Positions 24,766-36,792 of a stretch of 64,000 bases of DNA are shown piece by piece. The notes below the pieces were generated by a model, which searched no databases, was not told the DNA's origin, and was given only the letters and a program-made list of their open reading frames with translations. Positions within the stretch are counted from its first letter, which is position 1; each line of letters opens with the position of its first letter. A program made the position numbers and the translations under genes. The stretch is from Artemisia argyi (lineage: Eukaryota > Streptophyta > Magnoliopsida > Asterales > Asteraceae): assembly GCA_030686995.1 (NCBI GenBank), contig CM060708.1, positions 255,610,044-255,674,043 on the forward strand, given 5' to 3'.

Positions 24766-25559
24766 CTGGCGATGACAAAGCGAAATTTGATCTACTGGAA
24801 AAGACAAGGGAGTATTAGATATCTTGTTTACAATAAGAATGTGACCGTAACCAAAAGCGTTTCTAGATACACAACAAGAGTTACAATACATGTTACTAAA
24901 ACATTACGAGTTGGTTGGCTTTTACAAAAATGGCATGGGGAAAGATATGTAAACTTTCTTTAGAAACCTGTTTAAATCGTATTCATCGTGTTCACCTACA
25001 TCTCAAACAGTTTCCTAAAAGGTTATTACAAATTTAGGACCACATTTATCACGACATGGGCATTTCTATAGATGGTAGTTTAAAACTTGGCTTAAACTCA
25101 CATTAATCTCCACTAGCAAAAAGATGCTACAGAACAACGCAATGTATCTAGTTGTGTTTGCAACATTAAATATATATTCAAAACTATAGATCCATATATG
25201 CTCATTACGCCCTCCATGTCAGCAACAATATTAGAGCCCCATAATACGTGCTATCTCCGAATTATGAATTTCCGTAAACTTTAATTCTCCAAAATCTACA
25301 TTTTATCCCCTTCCGATCACACTGTATATGAAAACCGATAAAAGAAATTATGAGGCCTAAAGATGCGCCTAATTTTATGCCTAAACATACGTAGTTGCAG
25401 CTAAGAGACCTACTATTTCACAAAACAAAAAAACACAGACAGGCAGTTTTAGATCATGAAAAGTAGAAAAATAAAGCTTTAAATTCATTACATTCTCCTA
25501 TTCATACAAACAGAAAACAAAGCCCTAACCCTGGGATGCAGTATACAAAATTGTATTAA

Positions 25560-25730
25560 AAAGGAATTATATACATACAGCTATGAATGTGACAGGAAAA
25601 ATTACGCCAATCACCGCAGCTGACGGAACAACAGCCGGAATAGTTTTACAATCGAGTGACAGACGAAAGATTTGTGCATGAGTTTTGTTTAGTTTGTGTG
25701 TGAATTTTGGTTATGAATAATCACTACTTA
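25560..25730 (-). promoter_or_regulatory. Putative AIPP1 5' UTR exon and promoter region
   Basis: On the minus strand the GC-richer stretch 25700-25585 is followed by GTATGTAT, a good donor. With the CGCCAG acceptor next to the ATG at 24765 it would leave an untranslated first exon and an intron of about 0.8 kb. This is inference from composition and splice-like signals; transcript data would decide. Confidence 0.35.
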
Positions 25731-26446
25731 GTTTGGGCGGATTTCAAAGCTGGTTTATGATATTGGGCTCATGCTAATTCATCAACAAGCCTTTACATGA
25801 GCTGACCCGTGTAGTTTAATTGTTTAAATATGACCCGTGTAGTATTAGAGACCGTGTTTACAATAAGAATGTAAACGTAACCAAAAACATTTCCAGATAT
25901 ACAACAAGAGTTGCAATACATGTTACTAAACCAGTGAGACTGAAATGGAAACTCTTAAGAAATGTCTGTCCTAAGAACATTGCAAGTTGATTATCACCTA
26001 AATTGCACGGAAAGATATATAAACTTTACTTCAGACACCTGTTTAAATCGTTTTTCATCGTATCCACCTGCACTCTTATCATTATTTTAGAAGGGTTATT
26101 ACAAATTTACGACCACATTCATCACGAAGTAGACATTTCTATAGATAACATTAAAAGCTTGGCACAAATTGTCCATTAACCTTCACTAACAAAACGATGC
26201 TACACAACGACACATTGTATCTAGTCACATTTGCGTTACAAAATAAATTACATTTTGAAACTACGGATCCATATACGATATACAACATACTCACAATAAT
26301 TTCTATATTTCTTATTGTATTGAAAGACATTATATATTACTCCGTATGTAAAAAGAATTAGTAAGAAGCTAGATTACATCGTTATTACCATCTCCGTAAT
26401 TACGGTTAGTCGGTTACTATGTTTCCAATACTTAAAGCTATACCAA

Positions 26447-26625
26447 TAGCGGAGCTAGAAAATTTTTGTGGGAGGGCCGAAACAATATTTTTCCCGAAAA
26501 AACATTAGATGGGAGGGCCGAGATGAAAAAAATCTTTTTTTAACACATGAAATCGCTAAAAAATAAACTAACGGGCTTAGGCCTAGGGGGCGGGACCCTT
26601 CCCGGTCCACATTAAGCTCCGCCTA
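26447..26625. mobile_element. Small inverted-repeat insertion in duplicated copy
   Basis: ATAGCGGAGCT at the left and AGCTCCGCCTAT at the right are inverted copies enclosing GGGAGGGCCGA repeats. The block is missing from the paralogous upstream copy, which supports insertion after the tandem duplication. Confidence 0.5.
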
Positions 26626-27327
26626 TGGTTATACTGTAACAGTAGCACAAGGACTTATATAACCTAAATTTTAACTCAATCTCGAACTCAAAAAGTGCGT
26701 ACAAAATCACTTTCCATTTACGCCTAAAAACGAGAAATATGTGCCAAAATCTACACTTTACCTCCTTCAGAAAAATAATTGGGAGGCCTAAAGATGTGCC
26801 TAATCTTACACCGAAACATGTTGGTTTTAGCTAAGAGGCCTACTATTTCACAAACCAATAAAACACTGACACGCAGTTTTAGCCGTACAGTTATTATTAA
26901 ATTAGCGAAATAAAGATTAAAATTGATAACATTTTGCTATTAATTTAGACAGATAATCAAAGCCCTAACCCTAGGATGCAGTATAAAAAATTGTGTACAT
27001 ATATAATAAAGGGATTAGATACATACAGCTATTAATGTTACCGGAAAATTACGCCAATCACCAAACAACGGCCGGAAAAAATTTCAATCGAGTGACTCAA
27101 CTTTCTAGACAAATGATTTGTGCGTTAGTTTTGTTTAGTGTACTTGCTGTGTGGGTGTTAATTTTGGTTATGAATAATCAGTTAATCGGTAAATTTTGAA
27201 GCCCATTTATGATATTGGGCTTATGGTTATTTCTCAACAAGCCTTTATTTTACAGGCGGAGTTTTGGCTCTTAAGGTCTGTTTGTATAGTTTTTCTGTTA
27301 AGTACTGTTAAATTTAAGTGTCTGTCT

Positions 27328-28053
27328 CATAGTTGTCAAAATCGCGCCTAAGGTACGTAGGCGCAAGGCTTTAGCCTTTGGGATTTTTTTAGATCGATGC
27401 TCATGACATGCATGAATCTCACAAAAAGCGCGCGCCTTAGGGGCTTTTTGCGCCTTTGTGCCTTGGGGCTTTATGCGTCTAGGAGATGTAACATTTTTTT
27501 TTATTAATATTAAGCTAAGATACATAAGCCATAGGGTGAGTATTTGTATGATTTGTAAATTTGAATTAATTTTATGTTTATTTTATTGATTGAAATTTTA
27601 TTTAAGAAGTTACTTTGTTTCATTAAGTATTTTCTTTACGACATGTTATCATGAAAACATGGCATTGTGCGTTGAATATTAATATGTTGTTGCATGATAT
27701 TTTGGGTTAAATTGTGAGCTTTGTTAGATGTAAGCTACAAGTGTAGGACACAAGCTTATTTAGTCTGTTATGGATTTTAATCTCTATATAGGTCATCGAG
27801 CCAAAGATTTGATCCATTTTAGAAGTAACAATTGATCCATTTTAATATTTATAATGGCAACATGTGTCATGCATTAAGTATTTTAATATTATTTTGTGTT
27901 ATTTTAGCTACTTAAATGGTCATATATGTTATAAAAAACTTAATGTTTTTAATGTGTCTCGCATTCATAAATCTCGCGCCTTAGAATGCGCCTCGACTCG
28001 AGGTTCTTTGCCCCCTTTGCGCCTTAGTGCGCCTTGAGTCTTTCAGAACACTG
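27328..28053. mobile_element. hAT-like non-autonomous element
   Basis: An exact 8-bp duplication GTCTGTCT (27320-27327 and 28054-28061) flanks a 726-bp segment. Its ends CATAGTTGTCAAAATC and (complement of the right end) CAGTGTTCTGAAAGAC are related inverted termini. Subterminal zones are rich in GCGCC/GGCGC phrases (GCGCCTTAG, GCGCCTTTG). There is no coding capacity beyond chance frames. The 8-bp duplication and CA..TG ends fit hAT. Confidence 0.8.
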
Positions 28054-28061
28054 GTCTGTCT

Positions 28062-28565
28062 ATATATATGTTGTCTGTTTGTAGATGAATAAATGCTTGT
28101 TTGTTTTGTGTGCTGAATAAAGTGTTTGAATTAGAAAAAAATACGGTAATACCCTTTTATTTGAAATAAGTGGGATTAGAGGTTAAGAAGTTGTAGGGTA
28201 AATATGTAAAATTAGGATAAAAGAGATAGACTTAATTTGTAGACCCGCATCTCCCTCACTTTTCCTAGGAGGTCATATGTTAGTTTTAAGCATTAAACAA
28301 ACATCCATTTGGTAACTTAATTAATTTACCTATTTTTTTATTAAGACGTTTTAAGTTGTTATCAAACATTACCTTAGATTACTTGACGTCTTGACCTGTG
28401 TAACTTGTTTTCTTCTATTATTTTTGTTGGTAACTTACGTTTTTAGCCGATTAATTAACGGAGTTCGAACACATCGCTACACGTAATTAGATCAAATCTT
28501 TTCAAGAGTTAGTTGGTCACGTCAGTGTTGTTGTATCTGGCAACAATTAAACTTCAAGTCTATCA

Positions 28566-28610
<45 letters not shown>

Positions 28611-30459
28611 AGTTCCAACTCGACATTGCGAGCTGACTAATCCTAAAGCGATTACTTTTTTGGATAGCCCGGAGTCGGCGCAGGTAATCTCCGTGTGGGG
28701 GATCTGTCACATTTTAAAGATATAGCCACGACCATTTTGTCACTATGTCACTTATTGTGAAATCTCATTTTTATTGTGAAATCTCGTACTTCCATCTACG
28801 TCAATGGCAGGGCCGTCATAAGGGAGTTTAGGCGGTGCAATTGCACAGGGTTACCGCTCAACGAGGGCCACCAAATTTTATGCTCTTCTTATATATACAC
28901 ACAATATGAGGCTTGAGTTTAATAACTTTATATACTACTGATACATATGTATCTTGTGCATGTGTTTAAGGGCTCTTTGTAGTATAGCACGGGACCATTA
29001 AAATCCACGAGACGACACTGGTCAACGGTTAATATTGAAACTATCGTGAACCACAAAATTTCTTCACTAAAAAGAAATTATGTGGAAGGAAGTGGTCACC
29101 CCTTAGGATGTCGGTGGAGTGAGTTTGGTATGGACTTTTATGCGTAAGAGGCGAGTGAAATTGAATGATGTTGAGGAAATAGCTTATGTTTATTTATTTT
29201 GGTGTATATCGGCAACGAAAGAGGTGTGAGGTGGTTAATATAATAATATCAATGTCTCTTTCTGTACCTAAGTTTATGCACATACATAAGTGATATGTGG
29301 TCGAGTTTAATGAAAATATAAATGCTAGTTGTGAATATCGGCAATGGTCAAAAAGATCATGGGTTGGCATTTCAAATTTAATGTATCAATAAACACAACC
29401 TTAAAAAGGACCATGAACCATCTGTCCGTTATAAAATTGTCTTTAATAGTTAAAAAAAAAAAGTGGTATCACTACATTTTTAATCAATCAAATATCATTT
29501 CTACTCATTGAGCTCTCTTTTAATTAGTTGACACAAAAAGTGGACTATATTATTTTGAGACATCCTAAAATGAAAATCCTAAAATGAAAACGAGGACGAT
29601 TATTTTGAACGGAGAAGTATACAATATCATGCCTAATTCTATTCTCTAGTATGAATGTGGCGAGTTGTAGCAGCCTAGCAGGAAGCTAAGCAAATCAATC
29701 ACCAGGGTTAGAAAAGAAAGTTATGAAAATGATACAAGTGTCACATAGGGTTAGTTGTTATTTTGTTTTTGTTTTCTTTTTCCCTACCGATTAAGACTTT
29801 GATCCTAATCTTTTGATTATGGCGTGGATTGATCGACTCCACTGCAATAACGAGTTCAATTATTGAAAGAGCGTCCAAAATATCGCTCTAGTTCTTGTGC
29901 TTTGTTTCTGCATATATGGACTTTTTCCCTTTGGGAATTAACAGGGACCATATGTAATATGTACAGATGCACTTGTCACCATCTCAAAATCCATTATTTG
30001 CTACGTAGAAACACGGGCTTATAATTTAATATCCTTTGAATGAATCTAGCTAGCTTGACACGTCCCACAAACTTACATGCTTCTACCTACAACATAACAT
30101 CTTTGTATACATGGCTAATGAATTACGAAACAACAACCTAGTTGACGCGACATGTCTTATAAAGGCGTTGATTAATACGCAAACTCACCGTCTCTATACC
30201 GGTCCTTAATAGTCAAGGACTCAAGGGTACTAGTTGTTTCGGTCATTGGCCATCTGTAATGGTTTATCGCAGCAGCGGTGGTGGAGACGGTGGTTGGTGG
30301 TGATAGGTGGAGGTGGTTGGTGGTGGTGGTGGAGGTGCAATTTCAGGTTTAAATCTCGCGTGTCTTGATGTAAAACATTATTTCAGACAACTTTTGTGTG
30401 TCACACTTTTGATAATTCGGACCCGAAACGGGTCAAAATCGTGAATTAAAATCGATTCA
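28062..30459. other. Non-coding repeat-rich DNA
   Basis: No gene. A 37-T run at 28568-28604 precedes a GC-richer patch (28610-28730) with the phrase CCGGAGTCGGCGCAGGTAAT, which I associate with dispersed repeats. A GGT-rich microsatellite-like stretch (GGTGGTTGGTGGTGGTGG and similar) lies at about 30270-30340. Confidence 0.5.
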
Positions 30460-30561
30460 GAAACATTTTAACTCATAAAAACGTGATAAAAATGGGTGAA
30501 AACGTATAAACACGGACGAAAACTGATAAAAACGTGAGAAAAAATGGACGAAAACGTAAGA
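30460..30561 (+). repeat. Short array of GACGAAAACGTAA motifs
   Basis: Units such as GGTGAAAACGTAT, GGACGAAAACTGAT and GGACGAAAACGTAAG recur here about every 18-20 bp. It is the same core as the large inverted minisatellite at 51.2-53.6 kb, in the orientation of its right arm. Confidence 0.75.
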
Positions 30562-30735
30562 GGACTAACGATGCAAATATTTTAACTCAATGAGGACTAA
30601 CGATGCAAATATTTTAACTCTATAGTCAATGAGGACTAACGATGCAAATATTTTAACTTAATAAAGACTAACGATGCAAATATTTTAACTCTATAGTCAA
30701 TGAGGACTAATGATGCAAATATTTTAACTCTTGTT
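30562..30735 (+). repeat. Tandem repeat, 27-38-bp units
   Basis: GAGGACTAACGATGCAAATA followed by TTTTAACT recurs five times, in some units with an extra CTATAGTCAAT. It directly abuts the GACGAAAACGTAA array. An inverted relic (TTTGCATCGTTAGTCCTCAT) follows at about 30756. Confidence 0.85.
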
Positions 30736-30779
30736 AAGAGATAACCGAAAATAATTTGCATCGTTAGTCCTCATTAACT

Positions 30780-32005
30780 GATATTACTAATGGAGAGATG
30801 GTTTTGTGCCAACTTTAAAACCACATGGATGATTTTTGAGTTAAAATTAAAAGGATGTAAAGATATCAAATGCCGAACCACAGGAATGTATTTTGGACTT
30901 TTCTCTTGTTTTAAACTAAAAATTCTATTGGCTTTAGGTACTATAATCTTTCAACCACGATTTTTTATTTTTTCTAGGCATTTCACCTAAAAATACTAAA
31001 TTGCACTAAACACTAGTTAGAACAACTTCTAGCTCCTGAAATATATAACATTCTTGTTCCAGGCTCAAGTGCCTGTTCATCCATCTTCATTTTAAAGGCG
31101 AGCATATCCGTTGACTGGAACCCTAACCCAGACCAGGAAGTGAACTACATCCTATAAGACTATCACACAGAGACTCTCCTGGGCTCTCACTTTGACGGCA
31201 AAAGAGGCGAAAAAAAAAGAGGAACATACTTGTCTTTTGGTCGAGTTTGCTTCACTTCCCGCACAAGCCTAGGCTGGGACTACCTCCATCCCTAGAGGAG
31301 CCGTATTTCACTATTTCCTATTATCTATGTTATAGACACACTAGTCGGTGAATGAAAATTGTTTGATCAATACTAATATATAATGCGAAAAATATTTTTC
31401 ATAATAAACAGAAACATCATTCATATCAAATAAAAATAAACGTTTCTCAATCATTCGTAAAATGACAAGAGGAGACATGTGTGTCCCTTGATCATTCAGA
31501 GACAAAAAATCTTTTGTTCAGAAAACAAAAAGAGACAAACTTTCCATGTCGACTTTGGATATCAACTACACAACCGAAATACCTCTTACTTCTGAGCAAA
31601 GACATGCAACTGAAAATCCAAATCAAAACAACTTCCTCTTGCATTATTTTCCTAGTACATCCAAAAGTGGTCCTAAATTTCTAATCTGTTGCCATCTAAA
31701 TATTTAATACACTTCAACTATTTAGACATAACTAACAATATAAACTTCTTTTAAAAGCAATTCATAACTCATTAACCATGCATAGTAGATAGCGGTGGTT
31801 AGTCGTAAATTTTTTACACTTCGTTGTCATTTGAAATTAAACGTTTAGAACATCTAGCTAGAGGGTCTATGAAATTGCTTATTTAAGCGCTTATATGCTT
31901 ATTTTTAAAGTAGATAATCAGCAGAGATGGAGACACGAGGGGGGCCGGGTGGGCGCATGCCTTCTAGCAAAAAATTTTGTAGTATAAAGTTTTAAAAATT
32001 TCTGG
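30780..32005. other. Intergenic DNA, nothing coding seen
   Basis: AT-rich sequence with short open frames (30790-30990, 31481-31684) that lack domains. No gene is supportable. Confidence 0.5.
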
Positions 32006-32013
32006 CTATTTAT

Positions 32014-32959
32014 TTGGGGTGTTCACGGGGCTGTCCGTCTCGGTTCGGTTAGAGATTTTAATTATCCATCGCGGGGCGGGTAGTTCATTTTACTATCCGA
32101 ACCGAACCGTACTAGGCACCAACCGGACAAGCGGGTATCCGAAATGATTGGTTAGCCGCTGTTCGGGTCACGGTTAACCATTTTTTAAAAATTAATTGAA
32201 TCAAGTCGGATGAACAATAATATAAATTAGAACATCATATGTCATTGTAGTATATTTAAATAATATTGAAGAGATTAGAGTCATAGTAAAGTTGTTCTGT
32301 CGCAATAAAAACATTCAAATTATCATTTGTAACAAAATAATTAATAATATATATTTGACGTTTATAGGCTATGATCACTTTAACCATATGTAACCCATGG
32401 TTGTTAGTAAATGATCACATTAGTTAAGTAAAAATGTGTTATACAATAAAAGTAATGCAATAATATAGTTAGTACTTGTATAATCTTATGAATGGTTTGT
32501 TGAAACGTACATATACTCCCTCCGTCACATGTTAAATATCCTGTTTGACTTTTTAAAGTATTTATTTCTCAACTTTGAACTTAAAAATTTGTATTTGTAT
32601 AATATAATATGTGATACAAAATATATGAATGGATTAAGTTTTAAATGTATTTTCATTGCGTATAGTTTCTATCAAATACTATATAACACAAGCAAAAATA
32701 TTTATAGTCAAAGTTGATAAAGAAGGACTTTAAAAAATCAAACATGGACATTTAGTATGGGACGGAGGAGTATTATACACGGTTCGGTTTCGGTAACATT
32801 GGATAACTAAAAGTAAAAACCATAACTGAATCGTGATAAGTGGGTTTTTCCGGTTTCGGGTTTTCTCGGTTTTGGTTTTCTCGGTTATCGGTTTTTGCGG
32901 TTTTGGAATGAGCAGAACGGCTCGGTACATCGGTTTCTCAGATTTTTTGAACACCCATA
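32014..32959. mobile_element. hAT element containing a Stowaway MITE
   Basis: Ends TTGGGGTGTTCA and (complement of the right end) TATGGGTGTTCA are near-identical inverted termini, flanked by an exact 8-bp duplication CTATTTAT (32006-32013 and 32960-32967). Subterminal zones carry GGTTCGGTT/AACCGAACC-type motifs on the left and CGGTTTTGG/TCGGTTTC motifs on the right. A Stowaway MITE at 32516-32770 sits inside and is therefore the younger insertion. Confidence 0.82.
32516..32770. mobile_element. Stowaway MITE, family member 1
   Basis: Ends CTCCCTCCGTCACATGTTAA and (complement) CTCCTCCGTCCCATACTAAA, with TA on both flanks. The interior is very similar to the element at 50315-50569, including TACAAAATATATGAATGG and TCAAAGTTGATAAAGAA. 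The open frame over it is spurious: a similar frame appears over the second copy simply because the DNA is homologous. Confidence 0.88.
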
Positions 32960-33302
32960 CTATTTATGTAATGTGCCCTCCTAACGAACTAATTAGTAAT
33001 GTAGTACGTTTCTAAAGATTAACAAAGTTTTGCCTCCTCGGCCATCACTTTTTGGCTCCGCCCAAGATAATTAGTTTTGGCCATTAAACCACAAAATTTT
33101 TTGCATATAAACAATTTACATAAACAAATCCCAAACACTCCTTTAGATGATCACTGCAAGAATTTACTGGCATAACTCGCTAAAAGATATATGATAAATG
33201 ACTAAAAAAGACAATTACATTGTAAATAGTTAAGTAAACATTGTATTTTTATTTTCCGCTTTGAGAATTGATACAATGATATTAAATTGCTAGATTCACC
33301 AA

Positions 33303-33788
33303 TTATGAATCCCCATCTGTGTATTCAGAGCCAGGTTCAGGTTTTGGTTTCTTATTCAAGTCAGGTTTCTCTTCAAACCAACACAACTTTGGCTTCGTCT
33401 CCAGCTTCAGCTCCAGTTCCAGCTTCGACTTGAGTCCAAAAGTCTTTGCATGGTCATGCGCGCCACTTGTCTCAAAAGCATCCACTCTCGCCCCAACCTC
33501 CGCGGCTTTCTTCCTTATAGAAGCCGCGGACAACTCATCCAGTCCCATATCAGACGCCAATAACTCGGGAAAGTTAAGACGGGCGGAGGGCCCGCGTAGT
33601 AAGTACACGGCCGTGTCGTAGGCACGTGCTGCGGCCACGGCCGTGGAGTAGGATCCGAGCCAGATCCTTGAACGTTTATTTGGCTCTCTAATTTCGGCAA
33701 CCCACTTTCCCCACTTTCTCATACGTATTCCTTTGTATTGTCTTTCATCGCTTTTTCGCTTCCTTGTCGATGAACAGCCACCATCCAT
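33303..33788 (-). CDS. AP2/ERF transcription factor, group II (DREB A-5)
   Basis: A single uninterrupted frame of 161 residues, as usual for ERF genes. The AP2/ERF DNA-binding domain spans residues 18-75, from [19 protein letters not shown] through [20 protein letters not shown] to GPSARLNFP. It is followed by [19 protein letters not shown] (residues 86-104), the conserved second motif of ERF008-011-type proteins. Near the C-terminus DLNKKP (143-148) fits the DLNxxP EAR repression motif of this group. This suggests a nuclear repressor of stress-responsive genes that binds DRE/GCC-type sites. A Lys/Leu/Glu/Pro-rich segment ([17 protein letters not shown]) precedes the EAR motif. The ATG is followed by MDGG, typical of the group. 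Nothing is missing. Confidence 0.92.
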   Translation of the reverse strand: MDGGCSSTRKRKSDERQYKGIRMRKWGKWVAEIREPNKRSRIWLGSYSTAVAAARAYDTAVYLLRGPSARLNFPELLASDMGLDELSAASIRKKAAEVGARVDAFETSGAHDHAKTFGLKSKLELELKLETKPKLCWFEEKPDLNKKPKPEPGSEYTDGDS

Positions 33789-34411
33789 CGATCAAACAGT
33801 AATCTAATTAACACCACCGACACGACACGACAACCTTTGTTTATGTACTTTATATATATTTTTTTTGTGAGGATTCTTATATGGGTATATAACTAATGAA
33901 TGAATTGAACATGTGTGATTGGAATGATTTTGTTAGATGGATCAGGCAGGGGTTTGTTTGTGGGGATTAGAGAGAGGCACAGAGAAAAAGAAGTTATAAA
34001 ATGGAGTTGGGTGGGTTCAATATTGAAGAATCATCTTAAAATAGAGAAAATAAATAAGTGTCATCTTGCTATATTTATATTTGATTGAGAAATGTCAATT
34101 AATTAATTTCTTAAAAGCATTTAAATGGCATTATGGTTAATAACTTATATTTTAGGTTATGTTTTCTTACAAGTTTATATTTGAATAATTAAAGCAACAT
34201 CAAAAATTACAACACTCAATCCGGTTAGAGCGGGTACAAAGAGGTAGGATATATACATTTACACTTTGTCAAAAGGTTTGTGTCTCAATGATATTTTTTA
34301 TTGTGTGAGAAGCTCCATAATCAAATGGTTTCAGTTTCAAGTCTTGTTTAAAATATGTGAAATATATCGATTTGTGATGTACACATTTTGAGATAATTAA
34401 AATTATCTTTT

Positions 34412-34457
<46 letters not shown>

Positions 34458-36717
34458 CGTTAAAACGATGGTAAATGAACTGCTTTCAGAAATTAATAAT
34501 AATAATAATAAAAATCCGGCAATAATGTCTGTGTGGGTATAAACTCTGTAAAATGGTGGCCGCGCATTGTTTTTCAAAAATGTTTCGTTTTAATTGCCGT
34601 ATTACACATTTTTAATGTATGATAAACTAATGATACATAATATTTACACTAATAGCAATATAGATATGAGACAACTATCGACATTTAAAATTTCGACAGT
34701 TAATATAGTACTTTGAGCACTTGTAAAATTCTGACACTCTGGAGTCATCATATACTCATATAACAACATTCTTGTGATATAGTCTCAACTCTCAAACATT
34801 AAAGTGTTCTGTAGATATGGTACTTTAATTTATGCAAGTCACAGCATACCGAAAGAAATAGTCAAATGGCGAACGGTAAATATAAAGCAGAAGGTTACTA
34901 TAAGTCTGTCTATAAGCAGTAAGTGTGCTGTTGAAAATACAAGAATCTAAAGATCAAGTAAGATATTAATATTGCGTTGAAAAATATGTACTTATCGATA
35001 ATACCAATGAAAGATTAAAACATGAAATGGTATAATATTCTTCACAAGTAAGATATTGACGCTTGGCCATATGAATTGAAAGATTTGGAGTTAAAGTTTC
35101 TGTTGTCGTGAGTTTATTGGTCAAAACTCCCTAGTAAATAGCAACCAAGAAATAATCTTGGAGATTACGTTATTCTTTGCAATAAGAGCTCACAAATCCC
35201 TTCATTTTAATCCCATGGACACTGATTGTCACCCCCACATCTTTTTCAAAGTCATTTTTGACAAAGTGACAATGTTAATGACGCTGCTTTTACAGTATTT
35301 ATTCTTCAATGTTGTAAAAAGTAGTTTTACATTAAAAGGTTGTGAGTGCATGAATTCATTCTTCAATAGTTGTGACTTGTGAGTGCATGTAATGATGTAA
35401 AAAGTAGTTTTCGTGCTAACTAAATTGGGTGACATCGATATAACTAGAGCTCTAAGCTAAGTATGCACACCTCTTAAAAGAAAACATGTTAATCAATAGT
35501 AGTGACAGTAATGTTTAGTTTGATCTTGAGTACAATTAGTTAAACAAGTGGTATAAGCATGTCAAGTAAGTGAGTTTTCTGTAATATTGTTAGAGTTAAT
35601 ACTTTTCTACTTGTATACAGTGGCGTCTCATGGTTTTCGGTAGCCCTAAGCAATAACAACAAAGAGTGAAAGATGCTCTATTACACTTCTAAACTAAAAA
35701 GAAATTGCATATAAACTTCAATGATATGACTTATATTTGTTTAATACTACTATTACATGTATTTTATATGCAAATAAAAATGTGGTCCCTTTTAAGTGGA
35801 TGTCATGTGCGACGGCACCTATTGCACACCTCTCCGAGACCCTCTGCTTGGATATATATTCACGATAATTATATATGTGTTGTATATATCGCCATGCTTA
35901 ATGCTATCATTCTTTAGTTCTTATCTGTGGTTGATATGTAATGATAAACATTGGATTGGATTATCAATTTCTTCAGCGTTTGAGAGAGTACAGCGCAAAT
36001 GCTGCTTTTGCTTTAGTGAATGGGATCGACACTGAGTGACATTATAAGAAATTACGAATGGTATATCATTGACCAATTATAACTCACAATATAACAAAAT
36101 CGTTTTAAGTGGTGATTCTAAGAAAAAACGAAAAAGGCGTTTCTAATGTGGAACACTAATACTATAGCAATGTTTCTATATATGAAAGAAAAGCTCCAGT
36201 CCATGAATGATGATCAAACGTTTTCATCAAAGATACTTCACATTTAAGAGGTTTTACCATGCAAAGTACAGCTACACATTAAACTCGAGTTGTACAAAGT
36301 AATGGACTGAAGGAGGGGAAAGAGGGTAGTAAGTACAAAATGCACCCAATATACCAAGACTGGCATTCTAAATCGGGGCCTTAATTTGCGATCTAAATTA
36401 ATTGCGAACCAACCACGATACTGGTCTAATAGGTGTATATATTTAAAGACTCAATCATTGAGTTTAAGCCTAACTCGAGGATTGGTTTGGAATAGAAACA
36501 AGACTAGTTTGACATCATGCTGATACTGCAAGATACATTAGATTTGTTAGAATTAATATCGATTTTTTAGTCAGATTATCTAATCAGAAAATATATTTGT
36601 TTCAATACTAGTAAAATGGGAGTAGTATAAAAATGTTGGTTTGGGAAGATGTACCAACCAAAAACAGTTACGAGTTGGTGAGTTTCCAGTACTCCATCTT
36701 GTATGTACTTAAAATTT

Positions 36718-36719
<2 letters not shown>
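33789..36719. other. Intergenic DNA upstream of the ERF gene
   Basis: Presumed promoter of the minus-strand ERF gene lies just above 33788. A minus-strand TATATAAAG-like box occurs near 33848-33860. Further out is repeat DNA with a 38-A run (34416-34453) and an AAT microsatellite (34495-34511). Open frames in 35158-36035 show no domains. Confidence 0.5.

Positions 36720-36789
<70 letters not shown>
36720..36789. repeat. (TA)n microsatellite
   Basis: About 70 bp of TA repeat. Confidence 0.95.

Positions 36790-36792
<3 letters not shown>

Larger units (their letters stand above)
24811..27246. repeat. Tandem duplication of AIPP1 upstream DNA
   Basis: The sequence 24811-25796 recurs at about 25841-27246. 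Matching phrases keep their order: GTTTACAATAAGAATGT, CAACAAGAGTT, CTGTTTAAATCGT, AAGCCCTAACCCT, ATACATACAGCTAT, TTACGCCAATCACC and TATTGGGCT. Copy one touches the AIPP1 start and probably contains its 5' UTR exon (about 25585-25700, minus) and promoter. In both copies AGCT|GTATGTAT, a plausible donor, is preserved. Copy two also holds about 300 bp absent from copy one (about 26330-26640), part of which is a small inverted-repeat insertion. Divergence is moderate, so the duplication is not recent. Confidence 0.85.

Noticed and set aside
32529..32717. Open frame with a similar partner at 50280-50504, suggesting a conserved small protein
   Set aside because: Both lie in copies of one Stowaway MITE, so the similarity is that of the transposon DNA.
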